Below are positions 1-6,770 of a stretch of 13,725 nucleotides of DNA, piece after piece (position 1 is the stretch's first letter; each line of letters opens with the position of its first letter). Made by a program: the position numbers and the translations under genes. This DNA is from Fidelibacterota bacterium UBA2980. Its GTDB lineage: Bacteria > Fidelibacterota > Marinisomatia > Marinisomatales > Marinisomataceae. The stretch is taken from positions 14,126-27,850 of the forward strand of contig DEAO01000014.1 in assembly GCA_002348725.1 (NCBI GenBank). The letters run 5' to 3'. The notes below the pieces were generated by a model that saw nothing but the letters and a program-made list of their open reading frames with translations, did not search any database and was not told the origin of the DNA.

Positions 1-392
1 GGGCCTCCTTGTGTATTATCATCGTCTTCTATAAATTCTGAAAGTGAATAAACTGCATATTTCTTTTTTTTATGATTAATCTTTGTTACCAAAGAATCTT
101 CAAGTGATATAATATAACCTTCCTCTCTTTTAATATTAAAAAGACGAAGTATTTTAACCTGAAAATTACTTTTAATATAGTATACATCTTCAGAGAAATA
201 TCTATTGATATTTCCTTTCATGGTCCCTTGAGAAAATGAACCTTCCATTTCTTCATTGATATAAAGAGAAGATTGTCCGTATAGATTGTTTAAAGGAAAT
301 AAAAATAAGAAAAAAACTATTTTAATAAAGTTATTATAAACCAGTTTCTTCGACGGTTTTTTTAACTTCTGAAAGAGTGTTTTCCAATGCAT
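1..392 (-). CDS. Small exported protein, 3' end outside window (unrecognised)
   Basis: This is an open frame on the minus strand that runs off the left edge of the window, leaving about 130 codons. I see a lysine-rich N-terminus, then a strongly hydrophobic run (IVFFLFLFPLNN) ending in LYGQSS. That looks like a signal peptide cleaved near the Gln-Ser pair. The mature part is short beta-type sequence with phrases such as GYIISLEDSLV and KKKKYAVYSLSEF, followed by an acidic EDDDN stretch. It recalls small secreted proteins of the DUF4412 or LolA-like kind, but I cannot assign a family. The only ordinary start in frame is the ATG at 390-392, which places 59 bases inside mdh. Without it, translation would need a rare ATT at 324-326, directly before the hydrophobic core. 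It lies downstream of mdh on the same strand and is probably co-transcribed with it. Confidence 0.55.
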   Translation of the reverse strand, partial: MHWKTLFQKLKKPSKKLVYNNFIKIVFFLFLFPLNNLYGQSSLYINEEMEGSFSQGTMKGNINRYFSEDVYYIKSNFQVKILRLFNIKREEGYIISLEDSLVTKINHKKKKYAVYSLSEFIEDDDNTQGG

Positions 393-1269
393 TTTTTTCT
401 TCTTCATTGAGTTCGAATGTAAGAATTTTTTCTACTCCATTGCTACCAATTACTGTTGGTACCCCAATAAAGTATCCATTGATATCAAATTCACCTTCGC
501 ATAAAGAAGCACATGGAATTACTCTTTTTTTATCTCGAACAAAACTTTCAACCATTTCTACTGCAGATTGTGCTGGCGCATAAAATGCTGATCCCTTGCC
601 AAATAGTTTTACAATTTCTCCACCACCAAATCTTGTGCGTTCTTCAATCGCACTAATTTTTTCTTCGCTTAATAATGCATTTAATGGAACTCCGCCTACA
701 TTAGCTAATCTACTCACTGGCACCATTGTATCTCCATGCCCACCAAGTACCATACAAGTAACATCTTGCGATGAAAGATTAGTTTCTTCAGCTATAAATG
801 ACCTAAATCGTGCACTATCAAGCGCTCCTGCCATTCCAACCACTTTGTTTTTTGCAAAACCAGAAACTTTGTGAAATGCATAAACCATAGCATCTAATGG
901 ATTGGATACAACAATAACAAATGCATCTGGAGCATGTTCTTTAACTTGGTTTGCTACATTTGTCATTATAGATAAATTTTTACTTAGTAGATCTTCTCTA
1001 TTCATTCCTGGTTGTCTTGGAAATCCTGCAGTAATCACTACTACATCAGAATCTTTTATTTCTTGAAAATCTGATGATCCAACTAATTTAGAGTCAAAGC
1101 CATCATGAGGAAGAAGTTGTGATATATCGAGAGCTTTACCTTTGATAAAATTTTCAGCTTCAGGGATATCGATAATAACAATATCTCCTAGTTCTTTTTG
1201 AGCTGCAAGAAGTGCAATATTTCCACCAACTTGTCCACCACCAATCAATGCTATTTTTGTTCTTGGCAT
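334..1269 (-). CDS. mdh: Malate dehydrogenase (NAD-dependent, LDH-like type)
   Basis: It oxidises malate to oxaloacetate with NAD in the cytoplasm as part of the TCA cycle. The 311-residue protein opens with the Rossmann loop IGGGQVGG (residues 9-16), and D34 at the end of the second strand is placed to bind the NAD ribose. The substrate loop reads PRQPGMNRED, with R85 and R91. An Arg and Met here, rather than the Gln of lactate dehydrogenase, points to malate. SNPLDAM (122-128), D151/R154 and the catalytic-histidine motif GGHGDTMVP (H178) follow, all in the expected order. I chose the ATG at 1267-1269, which begins one base after the rpmA stop. A TTG at 1282-1284 would add five residues and overlap rpmA. 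The length is normal for the family. No Shine-Dalgarno is visible, so translation may be coupled to rpmA. Confidence 0.95.
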   Translation of the reverse strand: MPRTKIALIGGGQVGGNIALLAAQKELGDIVIIDIPEAENFIKGKALDISQLLPHDGFDSKLVGSSDFQEIKDSDVVVITAGFPRQPGMNREDLLSKNLSIMTNVANQVKEHAPDAFVIVVSNPLDAMVYAFHKVSGFAKNKVVGMAGALDSARFRSFIAEETNLSSQDVTCMVLGGHGDTMVPVSRLANVGGVPLNALLSEEKISAIEERTRFGGGEIVKLFGKGSAFYAPAQSAVEMVESFVRDKKRVIPCASLCEGEFDINGYFIGVPTVIGSNGVEKILTFELNEEEKNALENTLSEVKKTVEETGL

Positions 1270-1270
1270 T

Positions 1271-1525
1271 TTAATTTTTAGCAATTACGCTTACAAAAGT
1301 ATTTTTACCTTTTTTGCTGAATTTTACAATTCCATTTGCTGTTGCAAATAATGAATCATCACCTGATCTCTTTACATTTCTTCCTGCATGGTATTTTGTT
1401 CCACGCTGCTTAAGGATAATGCCTCCAGAAAGAATTGCTTGTCCGTCAGAAGTTTTTAATCCTAATCTTTTGGATACAGAATCTCTTCCATTTCTTGAAC
1501 TTCCTTGTCCTTTCTTATGAGCCAT
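1271..1525 (-). CDS. rpmA: 50S ribosomal protein L27
   Basis: The 84-residue protein is a component of the large ribosomal subunit, with its N-terminal tail near the peptidyl-transferase centre. The sequence is canonical from its first residue: MAHKKGQGSSRNGRDS, then GGIILKQRGTKYHAGRNV and the closing beta-barrel part. It begins directly with AHKKG, so the cleavable N-terminal extension known from Firmicutes L27 is absent. A clear Shine-Dalgarno (AGAGGT on the minus strand, 1531-1536) lies five bases before the ATG. The gene follows rplU by 14 bases, the usual L21-L27 order in bacteria, and mdh begins one base after its stop. Confidence 0.98.
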   Translation of the reverse strand: MAHKKGQGSSRNGRDSVSKRLGLKTSDGQAILSGGIILKQRGTKYHAGRNVKRSGDDSLFATANGIVKFSKKGKNTFVSVIAKN

Positions 1526-1530
1526 ATTTT

Positions 1531-1536
1531 ACCTCT
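1531..1536 (-). promoter_or_regulatory. Shine-Dalgarno of rpmA
   Basis: AGAGGT read on the minus strand, five bases before the rpmA ATG. It is one of three clear Shine-Dalgarno sites in the window; many neighbouring genes have none. Confidence 0.75.
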
Positions 1537-1539
1537 TTA

Positions 1540-1893
1540 TTATTCTTTGTCAGTTTTAGCTTTAGCAGTTTTTTTGGCACTACCAGTGATTGATTGAATT
1601 TCAATCATCGTTAAATCTTGTCTATGACCATTCTTTCGTTGATAGCCTTTTCTTCTCTTCTTTTTGATAACAGTTATTTTTTTATCTCTAGAATGATTTA
1701 CAATTTTAGCACTGACTTTATATTTATTTAATTCTTTTGGACTAAAGATATTTTTCTCTTTGTCAAACACTGCTTTTACAGTGTCAAATTTGACAGTTTT
1801 ACCTATATCTAAGTCAATCTTAGAATTAACTGTAATAGTGTCACCTTTAGCGACTTTATACTGTTTTCCATATATTTCTACAATTACAATCAT
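1540..1893 (-). CDS. rplU: 50S ribosomal protein L21
   Basis: The protein is a large-subunit ribosomal protein that binds 23S rRNA. It has 117 residues and starts MIVIVEIYGKQYKV, matching the family opening of IVE-GKQYKV. The basic KKKRRKGYQRKNGHRQ segment (about residues 77-92), typical of the RNA-binding C-terminal part, ends in LTMIEIQSI. A lysine/alanine-rich tail (KKTAKAKTDKE) extends a little past the core, giving a length slightly above the usual 100-105. It lies between rng and rpmA, all on the minus strand. The 33-base gap to rng and the 14-base gap to rpmA suggest a single operon. No Shine-Dalgarno is evident before its ATG. Confidence 0.97.
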   Translation of the reverse strand: MIVIVEIYGKQYKVAKGDTITVNSKIDLDIGKTVKFDTVKAVFDKEKNIFSPKELNKYKVSAKIVNHSRDKKITVIKKKRRKGYQRKNGHRQDLTMIEIQSITGSAKKTAKAKTDKE

Positions 1894-1926
1894 AGCGCGA
1901 GAACTTAATAGCTAATTTAGTATCTT

Positions 1927-3420
1927 TCAAGTGACTATTTCACTTGTGATATCTTCGTTACTATTCATTTTTGTGAATCTAAAATTATTTTTTTCAACAT
2001 TAACATCTTCAACTATCTTTAAATAAACAAAATTTTGCCACATAAGACGAATATATGCTTTTTTTTGTTCTTTTTTAATATAATGAGCAATTTCAGGATG
2101 CAGACATAGTTTTAATCTTAAGTCTTTATTTTTTTGCTTGTAATCGCGTAACCAATAGTCAATTTGTGTTAATAATGTATCTTTTGATAGTATTCTTCCC
2201 ATTCCTCTGCAATCGTCACAAGATTCTGTCAATGAATCAACAATACTTAATCCAGTACGTTCTCTGGTCATTTCTAAAACTCCAAATTCAGATATTTCTG
2301 ATACAGCTACTTTTGCACGATCTTTCCTTAATTCTTTTTTCATCTCAAGATATACTTTTTTTCTATTATCAGAAGCTGTCATATCAATAAAGTCAATTAA
2401 GATTAATCCTGATAAGTGTCTTAGTCTCAGTTGTTTTGCAATTTCTTTTGCTGCTTCTAAGTTAATTTTAAGAGAATTTTCTTCATGTCCTTTTTTACCG
2501 ACAAATTTTCCACTATTAACATCAACTACAACCATTGCTTCTGTTCTCTCAATAACTAAATATGCTCCACTTTTCAGCCACACTTTTTTTCTGAGCAACT
2601 TCATCAATTCACCATCAATTTTTTCTTCTTTAAATAGGGGCATTCTTTTTTTATAATGCTCAATTAAATCTCCTATTTCTAGAGAATCTTCTTTGATAAT
2701 TTTCTGTACTTTTTTGAAATTATTTTTTGAATCCACTACAATTTTTTCAACATTATCATTTATTAAATCTCTTAAAACGCTTGATGTCATTTCTAAATCA
2801 CTATGAATCAATGTAGGTCCTGTAGTTTTTTCAGCTGAAGTAATTAATTGTTTATATTTTTTTTCTAAGTTAGCATAATCATTTTGTATTTGTTTATCTG
2901 TTTTTCCTTCTGCAACAGTTCTTATAATTATTCCCAATCCATGCTTTTTCATTTCAAATGCTATTTTTTTCAATCTTCTTCTTTCATATTTATCTCTCAT
3001 TTTTTTTGATACTCCAACATATTTTGAATTAGGAACTAAAACAATAAATCGTCCTGCTATTGACAAATCTGTTGTAATACGAGCCCCCTTTTTATCAAAA
3101 GGTTCTTTAATGACCTGAACGATAATTTCTTGTCCAGGACTAAGAAGAACATCAATTTCTTTGGATTTTTTATTTGAATTAGATAGTAGTTCTGGATCTG
3201 ATATTTCAGAAAAAGGTAAAAATGCATTATTTTCTTGCCCAATATTGACAAAAGCAGCTTGCATCCCTGGAATCACATTTTCAACAACTCCTTTATAGAT
3301 ATTACCCACAGTACGTTCTTGTGATTGTTTATCAACATGAACTTCTGCAAGTTTACCATTCTCTTTGACAGCTATTCGGGTTTCCCCAATGCTTTCACTA
3401 ATGTAAATTTCTTTTTTCAT
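1927..3420 (-). CDS. rng: Ribonuclease E/G family endoribonuclease
   Basis: It is a single-strand-specific endoribonuclease for rRNA/tRNA maturation and mRNA decay. The 497-residue protein matches RNase G in length and lacks the long C-terminal scaffold of E. coli RNase E. An S1 RNA-binding domain covers about residues 36-120 (GNIYKGVVENVIPGMQAAFVN onward). It is followed by the 5'-sensor-like part containing GARITTDLSIAGR. The two metal-binding catalytic aspartates are visible as D300 (VVVDVNSG) and D343 (LIDFIDM). They lie three residues before their E. coli RNase E equivalents (303 and 346). The zinc-link cysteines, C401 and C404 in CDDC, keep the same offset. The ATG at 3418-3420 has a Shine-Dalgarno, AGAGG. 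Placement immediately upstream of rplU-rpmA is a common bacterial arrangement. Confidence 0.95.
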   Translation of the reverse strand: MKKEIYISESIGETRIAVKENGKLAEVHVDKQSQERTVGNIYKGVVENVIPGMQAAFVNIGQENNAFLPFSEISDPELLSNSNKKSKEIDVLLSPGQEIIVQVIKEPFDKKGARITTDLSIAGRFIVLVPNSKYVGVSKKMRDKYERRRLKKIAFEMKKHGLGIIIRTVAEGKTDKQIQNDYANLEKKYKQLITSAEKTTGPTLIHSDLEMTSSVLRDLINDNVEKIVVDSKNNFKKVQKIIKEDSLEIGDLIEHYKKRMPLFKEEKIDGELMKLLRKKVWLKSGAYLVIERTEAMVVVDVNSGKFVGKKGHEENSLKINLEAAKEIAKQLRLRHLSGLILIDFIDMTASDNRKKVYLEMKKELRKDRAKVAVSEISEFGVLEMTRERTGLSIVDSLTESCDDCRGMGRILSKDTLLTQIDYWLRDYKQKNKDLRLKLCLHPEIAHYIKKEQKKAYIRLMWQNFVYLKIVEDVNVEKNNFRFTKMNSNEDITSEIVT

Positions 3421-3425
3421 TATAG

Positions 3426-3430
3426 CCTCT
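3426..3430 (-). promoter_or_regulatory. Shine-Dalgarno of rng
   Basis: AGAGG on the minus strand, five bases before the rng ATG, supporting that start. Just upstream (3438-3451) is a small perfect stem, CTCTT-AATA-AAGAG, that would lie in the 5' leader. It is too weak to call functional. Confidence 0.65.
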
Positions 3431-3600
3431 AACTTTACTCTTAATAAAGAGCAACTATTTAACTTTTAGTGAAAAGAGGAGAGAATAAATAGGAATAAAA
3501 AATCTTTATCAATTCTAATTTTAAAAAACAAAAAATAATAACTCTTAAATTCTGTCCTCAATTTCAGAAGGAATTTAACGATTTTTAAGTTTAAAATGTA

Positions 3601-3606
3601 TATAAT
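3601..3606 (+). promoter_or_regulatory. Candidate -10 element for cysQ
   Basis: A perfect TATAAT, preceded by TGTA, ends 11 bases before the cysQ ATG. A start of transcription about seven bases downstream would leave a 5' leader of only some five bases, too short for a Shine-Dalgarno, and none is present. No convincing -35 is visible at 16-18 bases. The rest of the 197-base gap between rng and cysQ is A/T-rich; I see no further gene in it. Confidence 0.5.
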
Positions 3607-3617
3607 CTGAACAATCT

Positions 3618-4403
3618 ATGTTTAATGAAGAATTAATTGCTGCAAAAGTCGCTGCTAGGAATGCAGGTAAAATTTTAATTAAACATTTAGAATTACAATC
3701 AAAAGATATTCAATATAAGAAAGAATCAGGGAATAGCCCTGTTACAGCTGCAGATTATGAAGCTGATCGGTACCTTTCTAATTTTTTAGGTGGTGAATTT
3801 CCTAATGATGGATGGCTTTCTGAAGAAACTGTCGATACATATGATAGACTGGATAAAAAACGTGTTTGGATTGTTGATCCATTAGATGGGACCAAAGAAT
3901 TTATTCAAACAATTCCTGAATTTTGTGTTAGCATTGGTCTTGTTGAAGATAATATACCAGTTGTAGGTGTAATTTATAATCCTATCTCAGATGAAATGTT
4001 TTATGCTCAAAAGAAAAAAGGGGCATTTTTAAATGGAGATCAGATAAAAATATCTACTGTTGAAGATATAAAAAATGCCTCACTTGTTGTGAGCAGATCT
4101 GAACGTACTAAGGGTCTTTGGAGTAATTATAAAAGTAATTTTTCATCAGTGAAATCTATTGGTAGCATTGCTTATAAGCTATGTTTAGCAGCGTCAGGAT
4201 TATATGATATCACTGCAACAGTTGCTCCAAAAAATGAATGGGATATTTGTGCTGGAGATTGCATCATTAATGAAGCTGGTGGAGTAATGAAAAAAATTAA
4301 TGGTGATAATATTATATACAATCAAAAGAAAACCCTTGTTACAGACCCTATAATTGCCACAAATTCTATATTGTTTGACAGCATTTCAGATTTGCTATAT
4401 TAG
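3618..4403 (+). CDS. cysQ: 3'(2'),5'-bisphosphate nucleotidase, CysQ-like
   Basis: It probably hydrolyses 3'-phosphoadenosine 5'-phosphate to AMP, clearing an inhibitory by-product of sulfate activation. The 261-residue protein belongs to the inositol monophosphatase superfamily. The metal-binding motifs are in order: SPVTAADYEAD (D46), SEE (69-70), WIVDPLDGTKEFI (D87, D90, with T92), and EWDICAGDCIINEAGG (D209). The DGTKEFI form, rather than DGT-NF, is typical of CysQ over inositol monophosphatases. The sulfur role is inferred from that motif, because no sulfate-assimilation genes lie nearby. A histidinol-phosphatase or general inositol-phosphatase role cannot be excluded. It starts close behind a TATAAT motif and is followed 15 bases later by the acyl-CoA dehydrogenase. 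Confidence 0.85.
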   Translation: MFNEELIAAKVAARNAGKILIKHLELQSKDIQYKKESGNSPVTAADYEADRYLSNFLGGEFPNDGWLSEETVDTYDRLDKKRVWIVDPLDGTKEFIQTIPEFCVSIGLVEDNIPVVGVIYNPISDEMFYAQKKKGAFLNGDQIKISTVEDIKNASLVVSRSERTKGLWSNYKSNFSSVKSIGSIAYKLCLAASGLYDITATVAPKNEWDICAGDCIINEAGGVMKKINGDNIIYNQKKTLVTDPIIATNSILFDSISDLLY

Positions 4404-4418
4404 AAATATGAATAAAAA

Positions 4419-5588
4419 ATGAAATATATTGGTCCAGATTTTTGCAATATTAATTCTTCATTAACTGACGAAGAACTTTTAATTCAAAAGACAGCACATG
4501 AATTTGTTTCACAAGAATTTTTGCCTATAGTAAATGAATATTATGAAAAAGGTTCTTTCCCTTTAGATCTAATTCCAAAGATGGGAGAATTGGGATTTTT
4601 TGGAGCAACATTACCTAAGAAATATGGGGGTAGTGAAATCAGTAGCAATGCTTATGGCTTAATAATGCAAGAACTTGAAAGAGGGGATTCAGGTTTAAGA
4701 TCAGTTTGTAGTGTTCAAGGTGGATTAGTTATGTTTCCTATATATGAATATGGCACAGAAGAACAAAAAGAAAAATGGTTACCATTACTAGCCTCTGGCA
4801 AAGCCATAGGATGTTTTGGCTTAACCGAAGCAAATAATGGATCAGATCCGGGTGGTATGAAGACGAAAGCTGTTAAAGATGGAGATGATTGGGTAATCAA
4901 TGGTTCAAAAATGTGGATTACAAATGGTTCAATTGCTGATGTTGCAGTAGTATGGGCTAAAGATGAAGATGGTATTGTTAGAGGATTTTTATTAGAAAAA
5001 GGGATGGAAGGATTTACTACTTCTGATATTCATGGAAAAATGAGTTTAAGAGCTTCAATTACATCGGAATTATTTATGAAAAATGTAAGAGTTCCAGATT
5101 CTAATCGACTTCCAAATATTGAAGGCCTCAAAGGCCCATTATCATGTTTAACACAAGCAAGATATTCTATTGCTTGGGGATCAATTGGTGCAGCTATTGA
5201 TTGTTATGAAACAGCGCTCAGCTACAGTAAAGATAGAAAGCAATTTGGGAAACCGATTGCTGGATTTCAACTTACTCAACAAAAACTCGTTTATATGATT
5301 GAAGAAATAACCAAAGCTCAACTTCTTGCTTTGCAATTAGGCAATCTTAAGGATAGTGGAGATTTAGATTTTTCTCACATATCTCTTGGTAAAAAAAATA
5401 ATGTTGCTATTGCTAGAGAATGCGCAAAGTTAGCACGCGAAATTTTGGGGGGTAATGGAATTATGGATGATTATTCAATTATGCGACATATGATGAATTT
5501 AGAAACAGTCTATACCTATGAAGGAACCCATGAGATACATACATTAATTATGGGACAAAAGATTACTGATATACCTGCTTTTGAATAA
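4419..5588 (+). CDS. gcdH: Glutaryl-CoA dehydrogenase
   Basis: It is a flavoenzyme that oxidises and decarboxylates glutaryl-CoA to crotonyl-CoA in lysine and tryptophan breakdown, passing electrons to electron-transfer flavoprotein. The 389 residues show the acyl-CoA dehydrogenase order: alpha domain, flavin motif GCFGLTEANNGSDPG (131-145), WITNGSIADV (166-175), and the C-terminal helical domain with RKQFGKPIAGFQ. The catalytic glutamate is E368 in YEGTHEIH. R94 in DSGLRSVCSVQ matches the arginine that binds the distal carboxylate in glutaryl-CoA dehydrogenases. Both residues separate this enzyme from ordinary short- or medium-chain acyl-CoA dehydrogenases. The start codon overlaps the stop of a four-codon reading frame (4408-4422), and no Shine-Dalgarno is visible. 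Its probable electron acceptors, etfBA, lie at 10221-11953. Its 3' end overlaps birA by 26 bases. Confidence 0.88.
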   Translation: MKYIGPDFCNINSSLTDEELLIQKTAHEFVSQEFLPIVNEYYEKGSFPLDLIPKMGELGFFGATLPKKYGGSEISSNAYGLIMQELERGDSGLRSVCSVQGGLVMFPIYEYGTEEQKEKWLPLLASGKAIGCFGLTEANNGSDPGGMKTKAVKDGDDWVINGSKMWITNGSIADVAVVWAKDEDGIVRGFLLEKGMEGFTTSDIHGKMSLRASITSELFMKNVRVPDSNRLPNIEGLKGPLSCLTQARYSIAWGSIGAAIDCYETALSYSKDRKQFGKPIAGFQLTQQKLVYMIEEITKAQLLALQLGNLKDSGDLDFSHISLGKKNNVAIARECAKLAREILGGNGIMDDYSIMRHMMNLETVYTYEGTHEIHTLIMGQKITDIPAFE

Positions 5589-6135
5589 TATCATCAATTT
5601 TTTCTACTATATCTTTTAATAAATTTTCTCTATTAGTCTTTTGTCCTAATTCGACAAATAAAGAAGTATATGGTTTATCTTTGACCAATTTTAAATCGTC
5701 CAAATTTGAATTTACATTTATTCCTATTCCGATAATTGGTGCAGTAATTTTGTCTGTGACTATCTGTTCGCAAAGAACCCCAGCAATTTTTCTATTTTCA
5801 ACGTAAATATCATTTGGATATTTTATTTTTGAATGGATATTTAATTTTTGCAAGTTTGAAGCAATAGATTCACATGCAAGATCAACTAAATTTTGTCCAT
5901 TAATATTACATTCATTAGGGATAACAATAGTGAATGCTAAATCTTTATATGGTGTTGAAATCCACTTTCTACCATGACGACCATGACCATGTGTTTGTTT
6001 ATCACATACAATAATGCCATACTTATTGATTAATTTTCTAGCTTCTCTATTTGTTGATTCTAATTTTTCTTTATAGAATATATTAGAATTAATTATTTTG
6101 GTTTCTAAGAGATTATTATGAAGATCTAAGAGCAC
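5563..6135 (-). CDS. birA: Biotin--[acetyl-CoA-carboxylase] ligase, catalytic domain only
   Basis: It makes biotinyl-AMP and transfers biotin to a lysine of carboxylase carrier domains. The 190 residues include LESTNREA (25-32), the adenylate loop GHGRHGRKW (50-58, usually GRGRRGR-W), KYPNDIYVENRKIAGVL (105-121) and IGIGINVN (135-142). There is no N-terminal DNA-binding winged helix, so it is not a BirA repressor. The chain also ends soon after the helical segment at about 170-188, apparently without the usual C-terminal SH3-like domain of about 50 residues. The start is GTG at 6133-6135, overlapping the end of the LysM gene by ten bases, and no later ATG is suitable. Its neighbour methylmalonyl-CoA mutase acts after a biotin-dependent propionyl-CoA carboxylase, which may explain the grouping. 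Confidence 0.88.
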   Translation of the reverse strand: MLLDLHNNLLETKIINSNIFYKEKLESTNREARKLINKYGIIVCDKQTHGHGRHGRKWISTPYKDLAFTIVIPNECNINGQNLVDLACESIASNLQKLNIHSKIKYPNDIYVENRKIAGVLCEQIVTDKITAPIIGIGINVNSNLDDLKLVKDKPYTSLFVELGQKTNRENLLKDIVEKIDDIIQKQVYQ

Positions 6136-6698
6136 GGATCTAGTTTTTTTCTCATTTTAAAAATAGTTCCCGGCTGTAAAACACCATCACTATTTCTAAT
6201 CAATCTTTCATTATCCATATAGATAATTACCCATGCGAGCTCATCCCCATATACTTCACTTGCAAGACTCCATGCAGTATCTCCAGCTTGTATTTGATAA
6301 TCAAAAAATTCTAATTCACAATTTTTTGCTTTACTAGCTTCTCTTTTAAGAGATAAAAAATTATAAGGATAAATCTTATTTGGGTCAGATCCAATTTCTT
6401 CCTTATTCCATTCATAAATATCTCTCCACATTGACGAATCACCATATTCTCTTGAAGCAATTTTAATTAAATAATCACCTCTTTTTATCATGTATGGTTC
6501 AAAAACAGTAACAGGTAATGGTGGAGCTTCTGGTTCTTGTACAGTAAATGTTTCCACTTTTACTTCTTCTTCAACAATTTTCGTCTCTGATTCATTTGAC
6601 TGTTGATTTTCAATTGTTTCTCCTATGCTAGGCGCATTTCCTGCACAGTTGACAATTAAAATTGCACTTAATAATAAAACTAAATTTTTGATTTGCAT
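6126..6698 (-). CDS. LysM-domain lipoprotein
   Basis: It is probably an outer-membrane or periplasmic lipoprotein that holds on to peptidoglycan. The 190 residues start with a lipoprotein signal, MQIKNLVLLLSAILIVNC, with the lipidated cysteine at residue 18. Asparagine at position -1 is unusual for a lipobox. A Glu/Pro-rich linker (about 26-66) leads to two LysM-like repeats. One is at about 69-117 (YMIKRGDYLIKIASREYGD, then IYPYNFLSLK). The other is at about 134-185 (YQIQAGDTAWSLASEVYGD, then LQPGTIFKM). I prefer the ATG at 6696-6698 because GAGGA stands five bases before it. An ATG at 6708-6710 would add four residues but has no such site. Its precise role is unknown. It is encoded between mcmA and birA in the same direction. 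Confidence 0.85.
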   Translation of the reverse strand: MQIKNLVLLLSAILIVNCAGNAPSIGETIENQQSNESETKIVEEEVKVETFTVQEPEAPPLPVTVFEPYMIKRGDYLIKIASREYGDSSMWRDIYEWNKEEIGSDPNKIYPYNFLSLKREASKAKNCELEFFDYQIQAGDTAWSLASEVYGDELAWVIIYMDNERLIRNSDGVLQPGTIFKMRKKLDPCS

Positions 6699-6703
6699 AA
6701 TAT

Positions 6704-6708
6704 TCCTC
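6704..6708 (-). promoter_or_regulatory. Shine-Dalgarno of the LysM lipoprotein gene
   Basis: GAGGA on the minus strand, five bases before the ATG at 6696-6698. It overlaps the alternative ATG at 6708-6710 and so decides the start. The 60-base gap back to mcmA also holds TATTAT on the minus strand as a possible -10. Confidence 0.65.
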
Positions 6709-6770
6709 ATTTCTAAATTTTTTCTATATAATATTAATTAATTTTTTTATGTAATGTTCCTGTTTTTTTA

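Noticed and set aside
377..874. Plus-strand open frames opposite mdh
   Set aside because: They are the antisense of a strongly conserved enzyme, have Ser/Thr/Pro-rich composition typical of shadow frames, and have no start context.
1270..1284. Longer mdh start at the TTG at 1284
   Set aside because: It would overlap rpmA and add MLKIK with no family support. The ATG at 1269 follows the rpmA stop directly and precedes the conserved first strand.
3438..3451. Small hairpin in the rng leader as an autoregulatory element
   Set aside because: Five pairs with a four-base loop in A/T-rich DNA is expected by chance; E. coli rne-type leader control cannot be claimed from it.
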